Origin: Acidimicrobiales bacterium
Lineage (GTDB): Bacteria; Actinomycetota; Acidimicrobiia; Acidimicrobiales; Acidimicrobilacustridaceae
Reading direction: 5' to 3'
Assembly: GCA_023261915.1 (NCBI GenBank)
Contig: JALRFT010000172.1
Location: 1 to 10,449 of the forward strand
DNA length: 10,449 bases
Shown: positions 1 to 7,092 of the stretch, one piece after another
How the letters are laid out: every line of letters starts with the position of its first letter
Position numbering within the stretch: position 1 is the first letter of the stretch
Program-made: the position numbers and the translations under genes
The notes under the pieces: model-generated
Database searches by the model: none
Seen by the model: the letters and a program-made list of their open reading frames with translations, nothing else
What the model was told of the DNA's origin: nothing

Positions 1-450
1 GGCCACGCCATAAGGGCTGCGGGGGTAGAAGGGGGGGAGCTCGCTCTGGGGGACCTCGCGCACCTTGCCGAACATCTCCGAGGAGGAGGCTTGGTAGAAG
101 CGAATCCCAGGGTTGACGAGACGGATGGCGTCGAGGAGCCGGGTGACCCCGATTGCCGTGGTCTCGCCGGTAAGGACGGGCTGGCTGAAACTCGTTTGCA
201 CGAAGGATTGGGCGGCGAGGTTGTAGACCTCGGTTGGTTCGTGCTCCCGGAGCACCCCGATCATCGACGCCTCGTCCAACAGGTCGGCGGGGGCGAGCGT
301 GATGTCGTCTTGGATGTGGGCGATCCGCTCAAAGGTGACCGTCGACGAGCGTCGGACCATGCCGACGACCTCGTACCCCTTGCCGAGGAGCAATTCGGCG
401 AGGTACGAGCCGTCCTGGCCGGTGATGCCGGTAATCAGTGCCCGCTTCAT
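1..450 (-). CDS. gmd: GDP-mannose 4,6-dehydratase, N-terminal part (3' end off the left edge)
   Basis: This short-chain dehydrogenase/reductase enzyme converts GDP-D-mannose to GDP-4-keto-6-deoxy-D-mannose using bound NADP, in the cytoplasm. The 150 visible residues open with MKRALITGITGQDGSYLAE, the Rossmann dinucleotide motif typical of GMD (TGxTGQDGSYL). They continue with YNLAAQSFV, the serine-rich active-site stretch SSSEMFGKV (about residues 122-130) and YPRSPYGVA, which contains the catalytic Tyr147 of the YxxxK motif. The window ends just before the expected lysine. The family is about 320-350 residues, so just under half is present and no stop codon is seen. The ATG at 450 lies 10 bases after the rmd stop, so the gene is probably co-transcribed with rmd and the GT4 genes. 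It is the upstream step for the reductase encoded just before it. Identity is very secure; the incompleteness is a window edge, not a truncation. Confidence 0.95.
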   Translation of the reverse strand, partial: MKRALITGITGQDGSYLAELLLGKGYEVVGMVRRSSTVTFERIAHIQDDITLAPADLLDEASMIGVLREHEPTEVYNLAAQSFVQTSFSQPVLTGETTAIGVTRLLDAIRLVNPGIRFYQASSSEMFGKVREVPQSELPPFYPRSPYGVA

Positions 451-460
451 CGTCACGAGC

Positions 461-1357
461 CTACGACACCCGGTCCCGCCACTCGTCCATGATGGCGGCG
501 AGTGTCACGTCAAGGGGGATCTCAGGCTTCCACCCGGTGGCCTCGGTGAGTTTGGTGTGGTCGCCGCGCAGGACGGGGACATCGACGGGGCGCTGGAGGG
601 TGGGGTCGCCCTCCAGTCGGACCGGTCGTCGGGCGAGGGCAACCATGCGCTCAGCGAGTTCGGCAATGGCGATGTCTTGCCCCGAACACACGTTGTAGGC
701 CTCGCCGGGCTCACCGTCGCACACGAGCGCCCGGTAGGCCCGGACGACGTCACGGACGTCGGTGAAGTCCCGGCGGGGGGTGAGGTTGCCGACTGTGACC
801 TCTTCGCGGCCTTCGGTCTCGCAGCGGGCGATACGTTCGGCGAGCGCCGGTGCCACAAAGGCGTTGGTCTGACCCGGCCCGAGGTGGTTGAAGGCTCGTA
901 CGCGCATGACCTCGAGCCCGTATCCGAGCCACGCCTGCAACGCAATCATGTCGGCCGCCACCTTGGAGGCGGCATATGGGCTGACCGGCCGAACCGGGGA
1001 GTCCTCGGTGAGGGGGAGTTCGGCGAGTGTCACCTTGCCGTAGATGTCGGCCGATGAGACCACGAGCACGCGGGCCTGACGGTCGCGGCAGGCCTGGAGC
1101 ACGTTGAGCGTGCCCTCGGCGTTGACCCGCAGCGTCTCGGCGGGGGCCTGCCACGACGCCCCCACGTCACTCCATCCCCCGAGGTGGTAGACGGCTTCGG
1201 GATCGGCGTCATGGATGGCCCGGGAGAGAGCGGGTCCGTCGAGGAGGCCGACACCGGTGGTTCGGTCGATACCGACGACCTCGTCGCCGCTGGCGAGCAG
1301 GTGCTCGGTGAGATGTCGGCCGACGAAGCCTTCCGACCCGGTGATCAGGGCGCGCAC
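461..1357 (-). CDS. rmd: GDP-4-keto-6-deoxy-D-mannose reductase (RMD-like, GDP-D-rhamnose synthesis)
   Basis: The 298-residue extended SDR enzyme is predicted to reduce the 4-keto group made by GMD, giving GDP-D-rhamnose. Visible motifs are TGSEGFVG (6-13, NAD(P) binding), VYHLGG (about 56-61), VSSADIYG (100-107), the catalytic pair Y128/K132 in YAASK, and RAFNHLGPGQ (154-163). That last motif, together with RRDFTDVRDVVRAY and a C-terminal TGWKPEIPL, is typical of the RMD group rather than of GDP-fucose synthase. The GTG start is chosen because it places the Rossmann strand at residue 3, as in homologues. The frame stays open 71 codons further upstream, but that stretch is low-complexity and overlaps the preceding gene. 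The start is 10 bases beyond the upstream GT4 stop, with only a weak Shine-Dalgarno. Substrate is inferred from motifs and from the adjacent gmd; a related 4-reductase or 4-epimerase is the main alternative. Confidence 0.87.
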   Translation of the reverse strand: MRALITGSEGFVGRHLTEHLLASGDEVVGIDRTTGVGLLDGPALSRAIHDADPEAVYHLGGWSDVGASWQAPAETLRVNAEGTLNVLQACRDRQARVLVVSSADIYGKVTLAELPLTEDSPVRPVSPYAASKVAADMIALQAWLGYGLEVMRVRAFNHLGPGQTNAFVAPALAERIARCETEGREEVTVGNLTPRRDFTDVRDVVRAYRALVCDGEPGEAYNVCSGQDIAIAELAERMVALARRPVRLEGDPTLQRPVDVPVLRGDHTKLTEATGWKPEIPLDVTLAAIMDEWRDRVS

Positions 1358-1367
1358 GGGGGAGAGC

Positions 1368-2486
1368 CTAGGCGGTGCTGTGACTGGCGACGGCGTCCCG
1401 GTAGAGCGAAGACATGCCCGCCACGGTTGCCGACCAGCTGAACATGCCGGCACGCTCCCGACCTGCGGCCACCAACCGTTCCCTCGTCTCGGCCTCGGTG
1501 AGCACGGTGGCGATTCCCGTTGCCAGCGCAGCGGGGTCGCCCCGGGGGACGAGCAGGGCGGCGTCGGCACATGTCTCCTCCACAGCCGCCACGGCCGTCG
1601 CCACCACGGGGGTACCCACGCTCATGGCCTCAAGGGGTGGCAGGCCGAACCCTTCGTAGCGGGAGGGGTAGGCCAGCACCCGGGCGGCCCGCAGGAGCGC
1701 AGCACGCTCCGTGCTCGTCACCCAGCCCAGTCGCACGATGCGTTGGCGGTGGCGGCTCGCACCTATTGCCGTGGTGAGGGCATCGGCTCCCCACCCGTCA
1801 GGTCCGGCGATCACGAGGCGGATTTCAGCGTGTTCGTCGGCGACCTGTTCGAACGCCGTCACCAGTCCCGGAAGGTCCTTGCGCGGCTCAACGGTCCCGA
1901 GGGCGAGAACGAAGTCTTCGGCCCCGACGAGTTGGTGGGCCACGTCCGGATCGGCGCTCGGTATTGGGGAAGGAGCGAGCGGGACGCAGCGCACACGGGA
2001 AGGGTCAACCGCGAACATCTCGGTGACCTCCCGAGCGATGGCCTCGGTATCGGTGTGGACCCACGCACCTCGCTGGACTGCCGCGCGGACGAGGGCCGGG
2101 TAGGCCAACGTGTCCGCAGTGCACATCTCGGGGAAGTGGATCATGGTGAGGTCGTGGACCGAGACCACCATGGCGGCGCGACGAGCCGGTGGAACCACGT
2201 AGTTCGGGCCGTGGACGACGTCGACGGGTCCCGTCCACCACTCGATGGTCGGGTGGTTGGTGTGGCGCCAGAGTGTTCGCAGCGGCCGGGCGGCCATAGG
2301 ACGGGTCGCCATGGTCATTCCGTGCGGGGCAGCGTCGCCAACTTCACCTCGGCCTCGCCACGTGGCAGCAAAACCCACGAGGTCAATGTCGGACTCGCCA
2401 CTCAGGCCTTCGGCGAGGGCGAAGGTGAACATGCCGATACCGGTGCGGGGCCCGACCAGCGACGTCACGTCCAGCGCCACTCTCAT
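1368..2486 (-). CDS. Glycosyltransferase family 4 (second of a tandem pair)
   Basis: The 372-residue protein is a predicted cytoplasmic GT-B fold retaining glycosyltransferase that moves a sugar from a nucleotide donor to an envelope or polysaccharide acceptor. The N-terminal domain has TGIGMFTF (15-22), VDVVHGPN (88-95) and VSVHDLT (108-114). The C-terminal donor domain has LGTVEPRKD (196-204), VIAGPDGWG (225-233), a GW motif and the EX7E pair E278/E286 in YEGFGLPPLEAM. The usual PRKN is PRKD here. The ATG start overlaps the stop of the upstream GT4 in ATGA and has a good Shine-Dalgarno. The frame extends about 119 codons upstream without a stop, but that part is a shadow of the neighbour. 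It resembles the adjacent GT4 throughout, by eye around half identical over the C-terminal domain, so the pair arose by duplication. The donor may be GDP-mannose or the GDP-D-rhamnose made by the co-operonic gmd and rmd; this is inference from context. Confidence 0.92.
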   Translation of the reverse strand: MRVALDVTSLVGPRTGIGMFTFALAEGLSGESDIDLVGFAATWRGRGEVGDAAPHGMTMATRPMAARPLRTLWRHTNHPTIEWWTGPVDVVHGPNYVVPPARRAAMVVSVHDLTMIHFPEMCTADTLAYPALVRAAVQRGAWVHTDTEAIAREVTEMFAVDPSRVRCVPLAPSPIPSADPDVAHQLVGAEDFVLALGTVEPRKDLPGLVTAFEQVADEHAEIRLVIAGPDGWGADALTTAIGASRHRQRIVRLGWVTSTERAALLRAARVLAYPSRYEGFGLPPLEAMSVGTPVVATAVAAVEETCADAALLVPRGDPAALATGIATVLTEAETRERLVAAGRERAGMFSWSATVAGMSSLYRDAVASHSTA

Positions 2487-3634
2487 CGGCGGCCCTCCAC
2501 ACCGCGGGCTGCCGTGCCGTAGAGCGCAACGAGCCGCTCGGTGGTGGCGTCCCACGAGAATTGGCCGGCCCGGCGGTGCCCGGCCTCGATGAGTCCCTGC
2601 CGACGGGCCTCGTTGCCGAGTACCCGCCACAGCCCCTGAGCAATGTCGTCGACATCGTGGGCATCGACGAACTCGGCGGCGTCGCCACAGGTTTCTACCA
2701 GCGCTCCTTGGCGCGAGGTCACCACTGGGGTCCCGACTCCCATGGCCTCGAGGGGTGGAATCCCGAAGCCTTCGTAGAGGGAGGGATAGGCCAGCACGGT
2801 CGCCTCTCGCAGCAGCGCAGCCCGAACCGGAGTGTCCACCCACCCGACGGTCACGATCCGGTCCCGATGGTGGGCGGAGCTGATGGCGCTGCGCACACTC
2901 TCTGCCCCCCAGCCGTCTCCGCCGGCGATCACGAGTCGCAGATCGTCGTCTTGGGCTGCGACCTGATCGAACGCCGCCACGACGCGCTCAAGGTTCTTGC
3001 GAGGTTCGAGGGTGCCCATGGCCAGGATGTAATGGCCCCCTCCTGCCAGTTGTCGTCCGCTCCCGGGTTCGGTGGGGGGCAAGGGGTCACTGGCGTTGGG
3101 GATGGCGACCACCCGGTCAGCACTGGCACCGTAGGTGGCGATGACTTCCTGACGAACGAAGTCAGACACGGTGTGGATCCACGCCCCTCGTGCCACCGCC
3201 CGGGCAAGCAGCGTCGGGTACCACGCCACCGTGTCCGCCGTGCACCACTCAGGGTGATGGACAAAGGACAGGTCGTGCACGGTGACGACCTCAGCGGCGC
3301 GACGGGTGGGCGGGCTAATCACGTTTGGGGCGTGCACGACATCGATGGTGCCGGTCACCCACTCGATGGGGGGCAGGTCCCAGCGTCGCCACGCCGCGCG
3401 GGTCCACCGGGAGGACAACAGGCGGCTGCGGTGGCAGACCGGTACTCGGTCTCCGATCGCCGGGCCGACGAGAGGAGTCTGCGAGCCAGAGAGGGCGTAG
3501 CCCGACATGCTCAGTTCGGGCCGGGCGGCGAGCCGGTCGAGCACGGCCGCTGCGAACGTGCCGACCCCGGTCCGCGGTGACAGGGCCCAGGTGCAGTCGA
3601 AGGCGATGTTTAGCGGTGGCGCAGCTGGCGTCAC
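2483..3634 (-). CDS. Glycosyltransferase family 4 (first of a tandem pair)
   Basis: The 383-residue protein is a GT-B fold GT4 enzyme. The acceptor domain shows SPRTGVGTF (19-27), IDVVHAPN (97-104) and VVTVHDLS (116-123). The donor domain shows MGTLEPRKN (206-214), VIAGGDGWG (235-243), VGWVDT and the EX7E pair E288/E296 in YEGFGIPPLEAMG. No signal peptide or membrane segment is visible, so it should act at the cytoplasmic face. The start chosen is a GTG whose GTGA overlaps the stop of the small upstream gene; no strong Shine-Dalgarno precedes it, which fits translational coupling. Its stop overlaps the next GT4 by four bases. Both GT4 copies share a PExCTADT motif (about residue 128-135 here) where many relatives have a tyrosine/arginine-rich segment, which marks them as recent sister enzymes. 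Family assignment is firm; linkage and donor are not readable from sequence. Confidence 0.92.
   Translation of the reverse strand: MTPAAPPLNIAFDCTWALSPRTGVGTFAAAVLDRLAARPELSMSGYALSGSQTPLVGPAIGDRVPVCHRSRLLSSRWTRAAWRRWDLPPIEWVTGTIDVVHAPNVISPPTRRAAEVVTVHDLSFVHHPEWCTADTVAWYPTLLARAVARGAWIHTVSDFVRQEVIATYGASADRVVAIPNASDPLPPTEPGSGRQLAGGGHYILAMGTLEPRKNLERVVAAFDQVAAQDDDLRLVIAGGDGWGAESVRSAISSAHHRDRIVTVGWVDTPVRAALLREATVLAYPSLYEGFGIPPLEAMGVGTPVVTSRQGALVETCGDAAEFVDAHDVDDIAQGLWRVLGNEARRQGLIEAGHRRAGQFSWDATTERLVALYGTAARGVEGRR
2493..2498 (-). promoter_or_regulatory. Shine-Dalgarno of the second GT4 gene
   Basis: Read on the minus strand the sequence is GGAGGG, then six bases (CCGCCG), then ATG. It lies inside the last codons of the upstream GT4 and decides the ATG at 2486 as the start, against the much longer open frame. 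Confidence 0.7.
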
Positions 3635-3813
3635 CGGTCAGACGATCCGTGCCCCCCGCGACGCCCGAGGAGGTCCCCGATTGGGCTGTTTCGCAGGCTT
3701 CGTTCCAGTTCGCGCCGATGGACCTGGACGCGGTTCACGCCGAGCAACCCGAAACCCACCCCGACGTAGAGGGCGTCACGTACGAGTTTCGTGGCGTCTC
3801 GCAGTGGGTTCAT
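3631..3813 (-). CDS. Small conserved-looking protein of 60 residues at the head of the GT4 operon
   Basis: This short reading frame starts with ATG at 3813 (MNPLRDATKLVRDALYVG...) and ends in TGA, overlapping the GTG of the first GT4 in a GTGA junction. Residues 1-14 are a charged amphipathic stretch. Residues 15-29 are glycine-rich and hydrophobic (ALYVGVGFGLLGV), probably membrane-associated though short for a full crossing. Residues 30-60 are basic and polar, with VHRRELERSL and a C-terminal GG/RR-rich tail. From memory, small actinobacterial proteins with a YVGVGxGxLxxxxxQVxRxEL pattern exist as uncharacterised conserved proteins; I could not search this. The frame continues upstream of the ATG on the minus strand into the divergent gene, but that part is a shadow. 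Support for a real gene is the tight overlap, the plausible protein composition and a -10-like hexamer placing transcription at the ATG. Function unknown. Confidence 0.65.
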   Translation of the reverse strand: MNPLRDATKLVRDALYVGVGFGLLGVNRVQVHRRELERSLRNSPIGDLLGRRGGHGSSDR

Positions 3814-3819
3814 GCCCCA

Positions 3820-3825
3820 ACGGTA
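3820..3825 (-). promoter_or_regulatory. Candidate -10 element for the minus-strand GT4/gmd operon
   Basis: On the minus strand TACCGT is followed by six bases (TGGGGC) and then ATG. With the usual -10 spacing this puts the transcript start on the A of the ATG, so the mRNA would be leaderless, a common arrangement in actinobacteria. No convincing -35 is seen at 16-18 bases. Weak but well-placed evidence. Confidence 0.35.
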
Positions 3826-3872
3826 CCGCCTCGGTCCGTGTCGAGATGTTCCGCTCCCGAGGAGGGGACCAC

Positions 3873-3878
3873 TACCCT
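3873..3878 (+). promoter_or_regulatory. Candidate -10 element for the plus-strand GT2/DUF5719-like operon
   Basis: TACCCT (TANNNT type) lies 10 bases before the GTG at 3889. A start of transcription 7 bases past the hexamer would give a leader of only about four bases. A purine-rich GGAGGGG at 3861-3867 is too far (21 bases) from the GTG to be its ribosome binding site. No clear -35 is visible. Confidence 0.35.
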
Positions 3879-3888
3879 CGTCAGCATC

Positions 3889-6800
3889 GTGGATTCCCCA
3901 GTGACCCCCGATGTGGCCGGCCCTACTCCTGCATCCTCCGGCGACCTTGCACCGCCGGTGGCGGTCATTGTGGTCGCCCACAATCCCGGGGAGTGGTTCG
4001 ACGAGACGCTCGGCTCTCTGGCGGCGCAGACCTACGAGAATCTGATCGTCCACGTCGTCGATGCTGGTTCCGACGAGCCGATTGCCTCCCGAGTCGGTGC
4101 TGTGCTGCCCTCGGCCGTGTGTCACCGCCTCGACCACAGCCCCGGGTTCGGTCCAGCCTGCAACCTCGCCGTTGAGGCCGTCGGTGAGGTGGCCTTTTAT
4201 CTGTTCTGTCACGACGACGTGGCTCTCGGAGAAGACGCGGTCACCCAGCTCGTGGCCGAGGCCTTCCGTTCGAACGCTGGGGTGGTCGGTCCGAAACTCG
4301 TGATGTGGCACGACCCCGATCGCCTCCTCGCCTTGGGTATGGGCTCGGATCGTTTCGGTAATCCCGCTCCGGTGGTCGATCCGGGCGAACTCGACCAGGG
4401 CCAGCACGACGGCATTCGCGAGGTCTTCTACGTTCCCGGTTCGGCCACGTTGGTCCGCTCCGATCTGTTCAGTGCCATCGGTGGGTTCGATCCGGCAATC
4501 GATGTGCACGGTGAGGATCTCGATCTCGGTTGGCGGGCCCGAGTGGTGGGGGCATCGGTCGTGGTCGCCCCCTCGGCAGTGGTGCTCCACCTTGAAGCGC
4601 TGGGGCTGCGACGTCGTGATGATCGGCGGCGTCGCCAACTCCAGCACCGCCAGCGGACCCTGCGCACGGCGACAACCGGCTGGTCCCGAGCCTGGTTGCT
4701 GCCTCTCGCCGCCCTACTCAATCTGCTCGAGGTCGTGGCGGCACTCATCCTGTGGAGGCCGAGGCATGTCGCTGACGTCGCCGCTGCATGGTGGTGGAAT
4801 CTGACCCGCCGTTCGAGCCTCAAGGAGCGACGTGCGTCACTCGCAGCTTCGCGGGCAGTTGCCGACAGTGTGGTTCGCGAACGTCAGGTCTCGGGTTCGG
4901 CACGTCTTCGGGCGCTGGCGCGCGCCCGACGGGCACTCGCCGCCGGGGAACACGATGAACCTGTAGAACACGTGCCGGCTGGTCGACTGGCGATCGCGGC
5001 ATGGTGTGCCGTGGCTGCCGTGCTGGTCGTCGGCAGCCGTGGTCTCATCACCGAGGGAATCCCCGCCGTCGGTGATTTCGCCTCCTTCCCGGACTCAGCG
5101 AGTGAACTGTTCTCTTCGTGGTGGAGCACGTGGCGTCCAGTCGGGGCGGGGGCCGCAGGGGTGTCTCCGCCGTTGCTCGCCCTGTTCTGGCTCGCCTCTG
5201 TGGCGACGTTGGGTGCCACCGCAGTTGCCCGGGTGGCACTCATTCTGCTCACGCTGCCGATCGCCGCCCTCGGGGTGTGGCGACTCGTCACCCCCGTTGG
5301 TGGTACCCGTGCTCGGGCGGTGGCCCTCGTCGTGGCAATCGCCAACCCCCTCACCTATGACGCACTGGCCAACGGACGGTGGTCGACGCTCGTGCTGTGT
5401 GCCGTTCTGCCGTGGGTGGTGCTTCACCTCGCCCGCGGAGCCCGGATCGCTCCCTTTGATCGGCCCGGGTGGAGGGTGCGTCGACTTCGGTGGCACCTCC
5501 TTGCGGCCGGACTACTCACCGGTGCCGCCACCCTCTGGGTTCCCATGGCCCCGCTGGTGGTCGTCATGGTCGTCGTCGCCCTGGTTCTCGGCGGTCTGCT
5601 CAGTGGGAATGCCGCCGGCAGTCTTCGTCTGCTCGGAGTCGGACTTGGTGCCGCTGCGGTGGCGTCGGTGTTGTGTGCCCCGTGGTTGGTCTCGCTCATT
5701 GGACCGGGTGGTCCGGCCGTGTGGCTGGCGTCGGCGGCGGGTGACGGGGTGAGTCCGTCCGCGCTGGCGCTCCTGCGCTTTGAGACCGGCCCCGTCGGAG
5801 CCTCGCTGCTGTCTTCGGTGCTCGTGCTCGTCGGTCTGCCTGCCCTGTTGATCGGCCGGGGGTGGCGCCTGGCGTGGGCTGGACGGGCATGGATGGTCAT
5901 CGTCGTGGCGTGGGGCGCCGTGCTCGCTGCCGGTCAGGGGTGGCTCGGGCCGATCACTCCGGTTCCGGATCTCTTGCTGGCCTCAGCAGTGTCGATGCTC
6001 GCCCTCGCCGCAGCGACAGGTTCGGTGGCCGTGGAATCCGATCTGCCCGGGCACCGTGTGGGTTGGCGGCATGTTCTTGCTGGCGTGGCCCTTGTGAGCA
6101 TGTTCCTCGCCAGCCTGCCGATCGTGCTGTCGGCGCTGGGTGGGCGGTGGGAGGTTCCCGAGCGCGACTACGAACAGAAACTGGCCTTCATGACCGAAGC
6201 CCGCGCTGAGGCACCGTTCCGGGTGCTGTGGGTGTCGGATCCGGCTCTGCTCCCCACGGCTGGTTGGGCGCTCGGCGCTTCGGATCCGGGACCGGCACTG
6301 GCGTGGTCCACCACGGCATCTGGTCTCGCCGATACCGATGACCTGTTCACCGTTCCCGAACGAGGGGGCACGGCCCAGATCGGGCAGGCCCTCGAGTCGG
6401 CTGCCGACGGTGAGACCGTTCGCCTGGGGGCCTTGGTGGGTCCCATGGCCGTTCGCTACGTGGTGGTCCCTCTCGCCCTCGGGCCCCGCAACCCCGTCAC
6501 CGTCGATGGCGGTGGCGGTGTCGTCCCCGAGAGTCTCGAGGGCCTCATCGACACGCTCTCCCGTCAACTCGATCTCGCCAGTGTCCCTGTCGGGGGAGAT
6601 CTGAGGGTGTGGACCAACGAGGCGTGGGTGCCGACCTCGGCGCTCTATGACAGCGGGTCCCTGGACGATTTGCCAGAGGGTGGTGGACCTGGCCCCCAAC
6701 AGGCTCCGGCTCTCGACGGGGGTGTCGCCGTGCTGGGTGACGGAACCGGTGACCGGCGGGGCGAGTTGCCCTCGGCTGGTTCGCTCTACCTCGCCGAGCA

Positions 6801-7092
6801 GGCTGACGGTTGGACGGTGACGACCGGATCGGGAGATGCCGAGCGAGAAGTTTCGGCTACTCCGGCCCTCGGCTGGTCGCAGTGGTTCGACGACCTCGAG
6901 TCAGGTGCGGTCACCGTCACCCGAAGTGACCCAATCGGGCTCCGAATTGCCGTGGTCGTCTCGCCGCTGTTGTGGGTTGTGGCGCTGTGGTGGCTGGTGC
7001 GTCGTCGTCGGCAGTTGGCGACAGGGACTGCGCCGTCGGTGGTCGATCAGGCCGCAGCGGCGGCTCTCGACGATCTTGAGGTCGTGGCATGA
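3889..7092 (+). CDS. GT2 glycosyltransferase fused to a large polytopic membrane module with an external domain
   Basis: The 1067-residue protein opens with a cytoplasmic GT-A domain (about 24-240). It has VAVIVVAHNP (24-33), VVDAGSD (56-62), the metal/nucleotide site FCHDDV (106-111) and a catalytic-base motif HGEDLDLGWRA (207-217), as in rhamnosyl- and galactofuranosyltransferase-type GT2s. A first membrane segment follows at about 268-288, then an Arg/Ala-rich linker and another at 367-386. About ten more crossings fill 425-750, including NPLTYDALANGRW, a motif style seen in GT-C and YfhO-like proteins. A soluble stretch of about 265 residues (751-1015) is predicted outside, closed by a last helix (1019-1038) and RRRR. 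The GTG start is preferred because upstream codons overlap the divergent genes; GTG at 3901 is an alternative. The stop overlaps the next gene (ATGA). It probably builds or transfers an envelope glycan; the acceptor is unknown. Confidence 0.9.
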   Translation: MDSPVTPDVAGPTPASSGDLAPPVAVIVVAHNPGEWFDETLGSLAAQTYENLIVHVVDAGSDEPIASRVGAVLPSAVCHRLDHSPGFGPACNLAVEAVGEVAFYLFCHDDVALGEDAVTQLVAEAFRSNAGVVGPKLVMWHDPDRLLALGMGSDRFGNPAPVVDPGELDQGQHDGIREVFYVPGSATLVRSDLFSAIGGFDPAIDVHGEDLDLGWRARVVGASVVVAPSAVVLHLEALGLRRRDDRRRRQLQHRQRTLRTATTGWSRAWLLPLAALLNLLEVVAALILWRPRHVADVAAAWWWNLTRRSSLKERRASLAASRAVADSVVRERQVSGSARLRALARARRALAAGEHDEPVEHVPAGRLAIAAWCAVAAVLVVGSRGLITEGIPAVGDFASFPDSASELFSSWWSTWRPVGAGAAGVSPPLLALFWLASVATLGATAVARVALILLTLPIAALGVWRLVTPVGGTRARAVALVVAIANPLTYDALANGRWSTLVLCAVLPWVVLHLARGARIAPFDRPGWRVRRLRWHLLAAGLLTGAATLWVPMAPLVVVMVVVALVLGGLLSGNAAGSLRLLGVGLGAAAVASVLCAPWLVSLIGPGGPAVWLASAAGDGVSPSALALLRFETGPVGASLLSSVLVLVGLPALLIGRGWRLAWAGRAWMVIVVAWGAVLAAGQGWLGPITPVPDLLLASAVSMLALAAATGSVAVESDLPGHRVGWRHVLAGVALVSMFLASLPIVLSALGGRWEVPERDYEQKLAFMTEARAEAPFRVLWVSDPALLPTAGWALGASDPGPALAWSTTASGLADTDDLFTVPERGGTAQIGQALESAADGETVRLGALVGPMAVRYVVVPLALGPRNPVTVDGGGGVVPESLEGLIDTLSRQLDLASVPVGGDLRVWTNEAWVPTSALYDSGSLDDLPEGGGPGPQQAPALDGGVAVLGDGTGDRRGELPSAGSLYLAEQADGWTVTTGSGDAEREVSATPALGWSQWFDDLESGAVTVTRSDPIGLRIAVVVSPLLWVVALWWLVRRRRQLATGTAPSVVDQAAAAALDDLEVVA

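Noticed and set aside
1358..1570. The rmd frame is open 71 codons upstream of the GTG at 1357.
   Set aside because: The extra residues are Pro/Arg/Trp-rich, overlap the GT4 C-terminus and would place an unprecedented extension ahead of the Rossmann motif.
1215..2522. Long plus-strand open frame of 435 codons antisense to the GT4 gene.
   Set aside because: Typical high-GC antisense shadow, rich in Arg, Gly and His with no domain; the minus strand encodes a clear GT4 over the same stretch.
2487..2843. The second GT4 frame extends 119 codons upstream of the ATG at 2486.
   Set aside because: It overlaps the upstream GT4 coding region in another frame and is Arg/Gly-rich shadow sequence; the ATG with GGAGGG and the ATGA overlap is far more convincing.
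2561..3580. Long plus-strand open frame of 339 codons antisense to the first GT4.
   Set aside because: Same reasoning: mirrors the codon pattern of a well-supported enzyme and has no recognisable motif.
3325..3888. The GT2 reading frame is open for 188 codons upstream of the chosen GTG.
   Set aside because: That stretch lies antisense over the first GT4 and the small gene, is Arg/Pro-rich without domain character, and starts no recognisable fold. The GT2 Rossmann strand begins about 24 residues after the chosen start.
3814..4647. Minus-strand frame upstream of the 60-residue protein, which would make a 338-residue protein.
   Set aside because: It runs antisense through the GT2 catalytic domain; only the last 60 residues fall outside that gene and look like a real protein.
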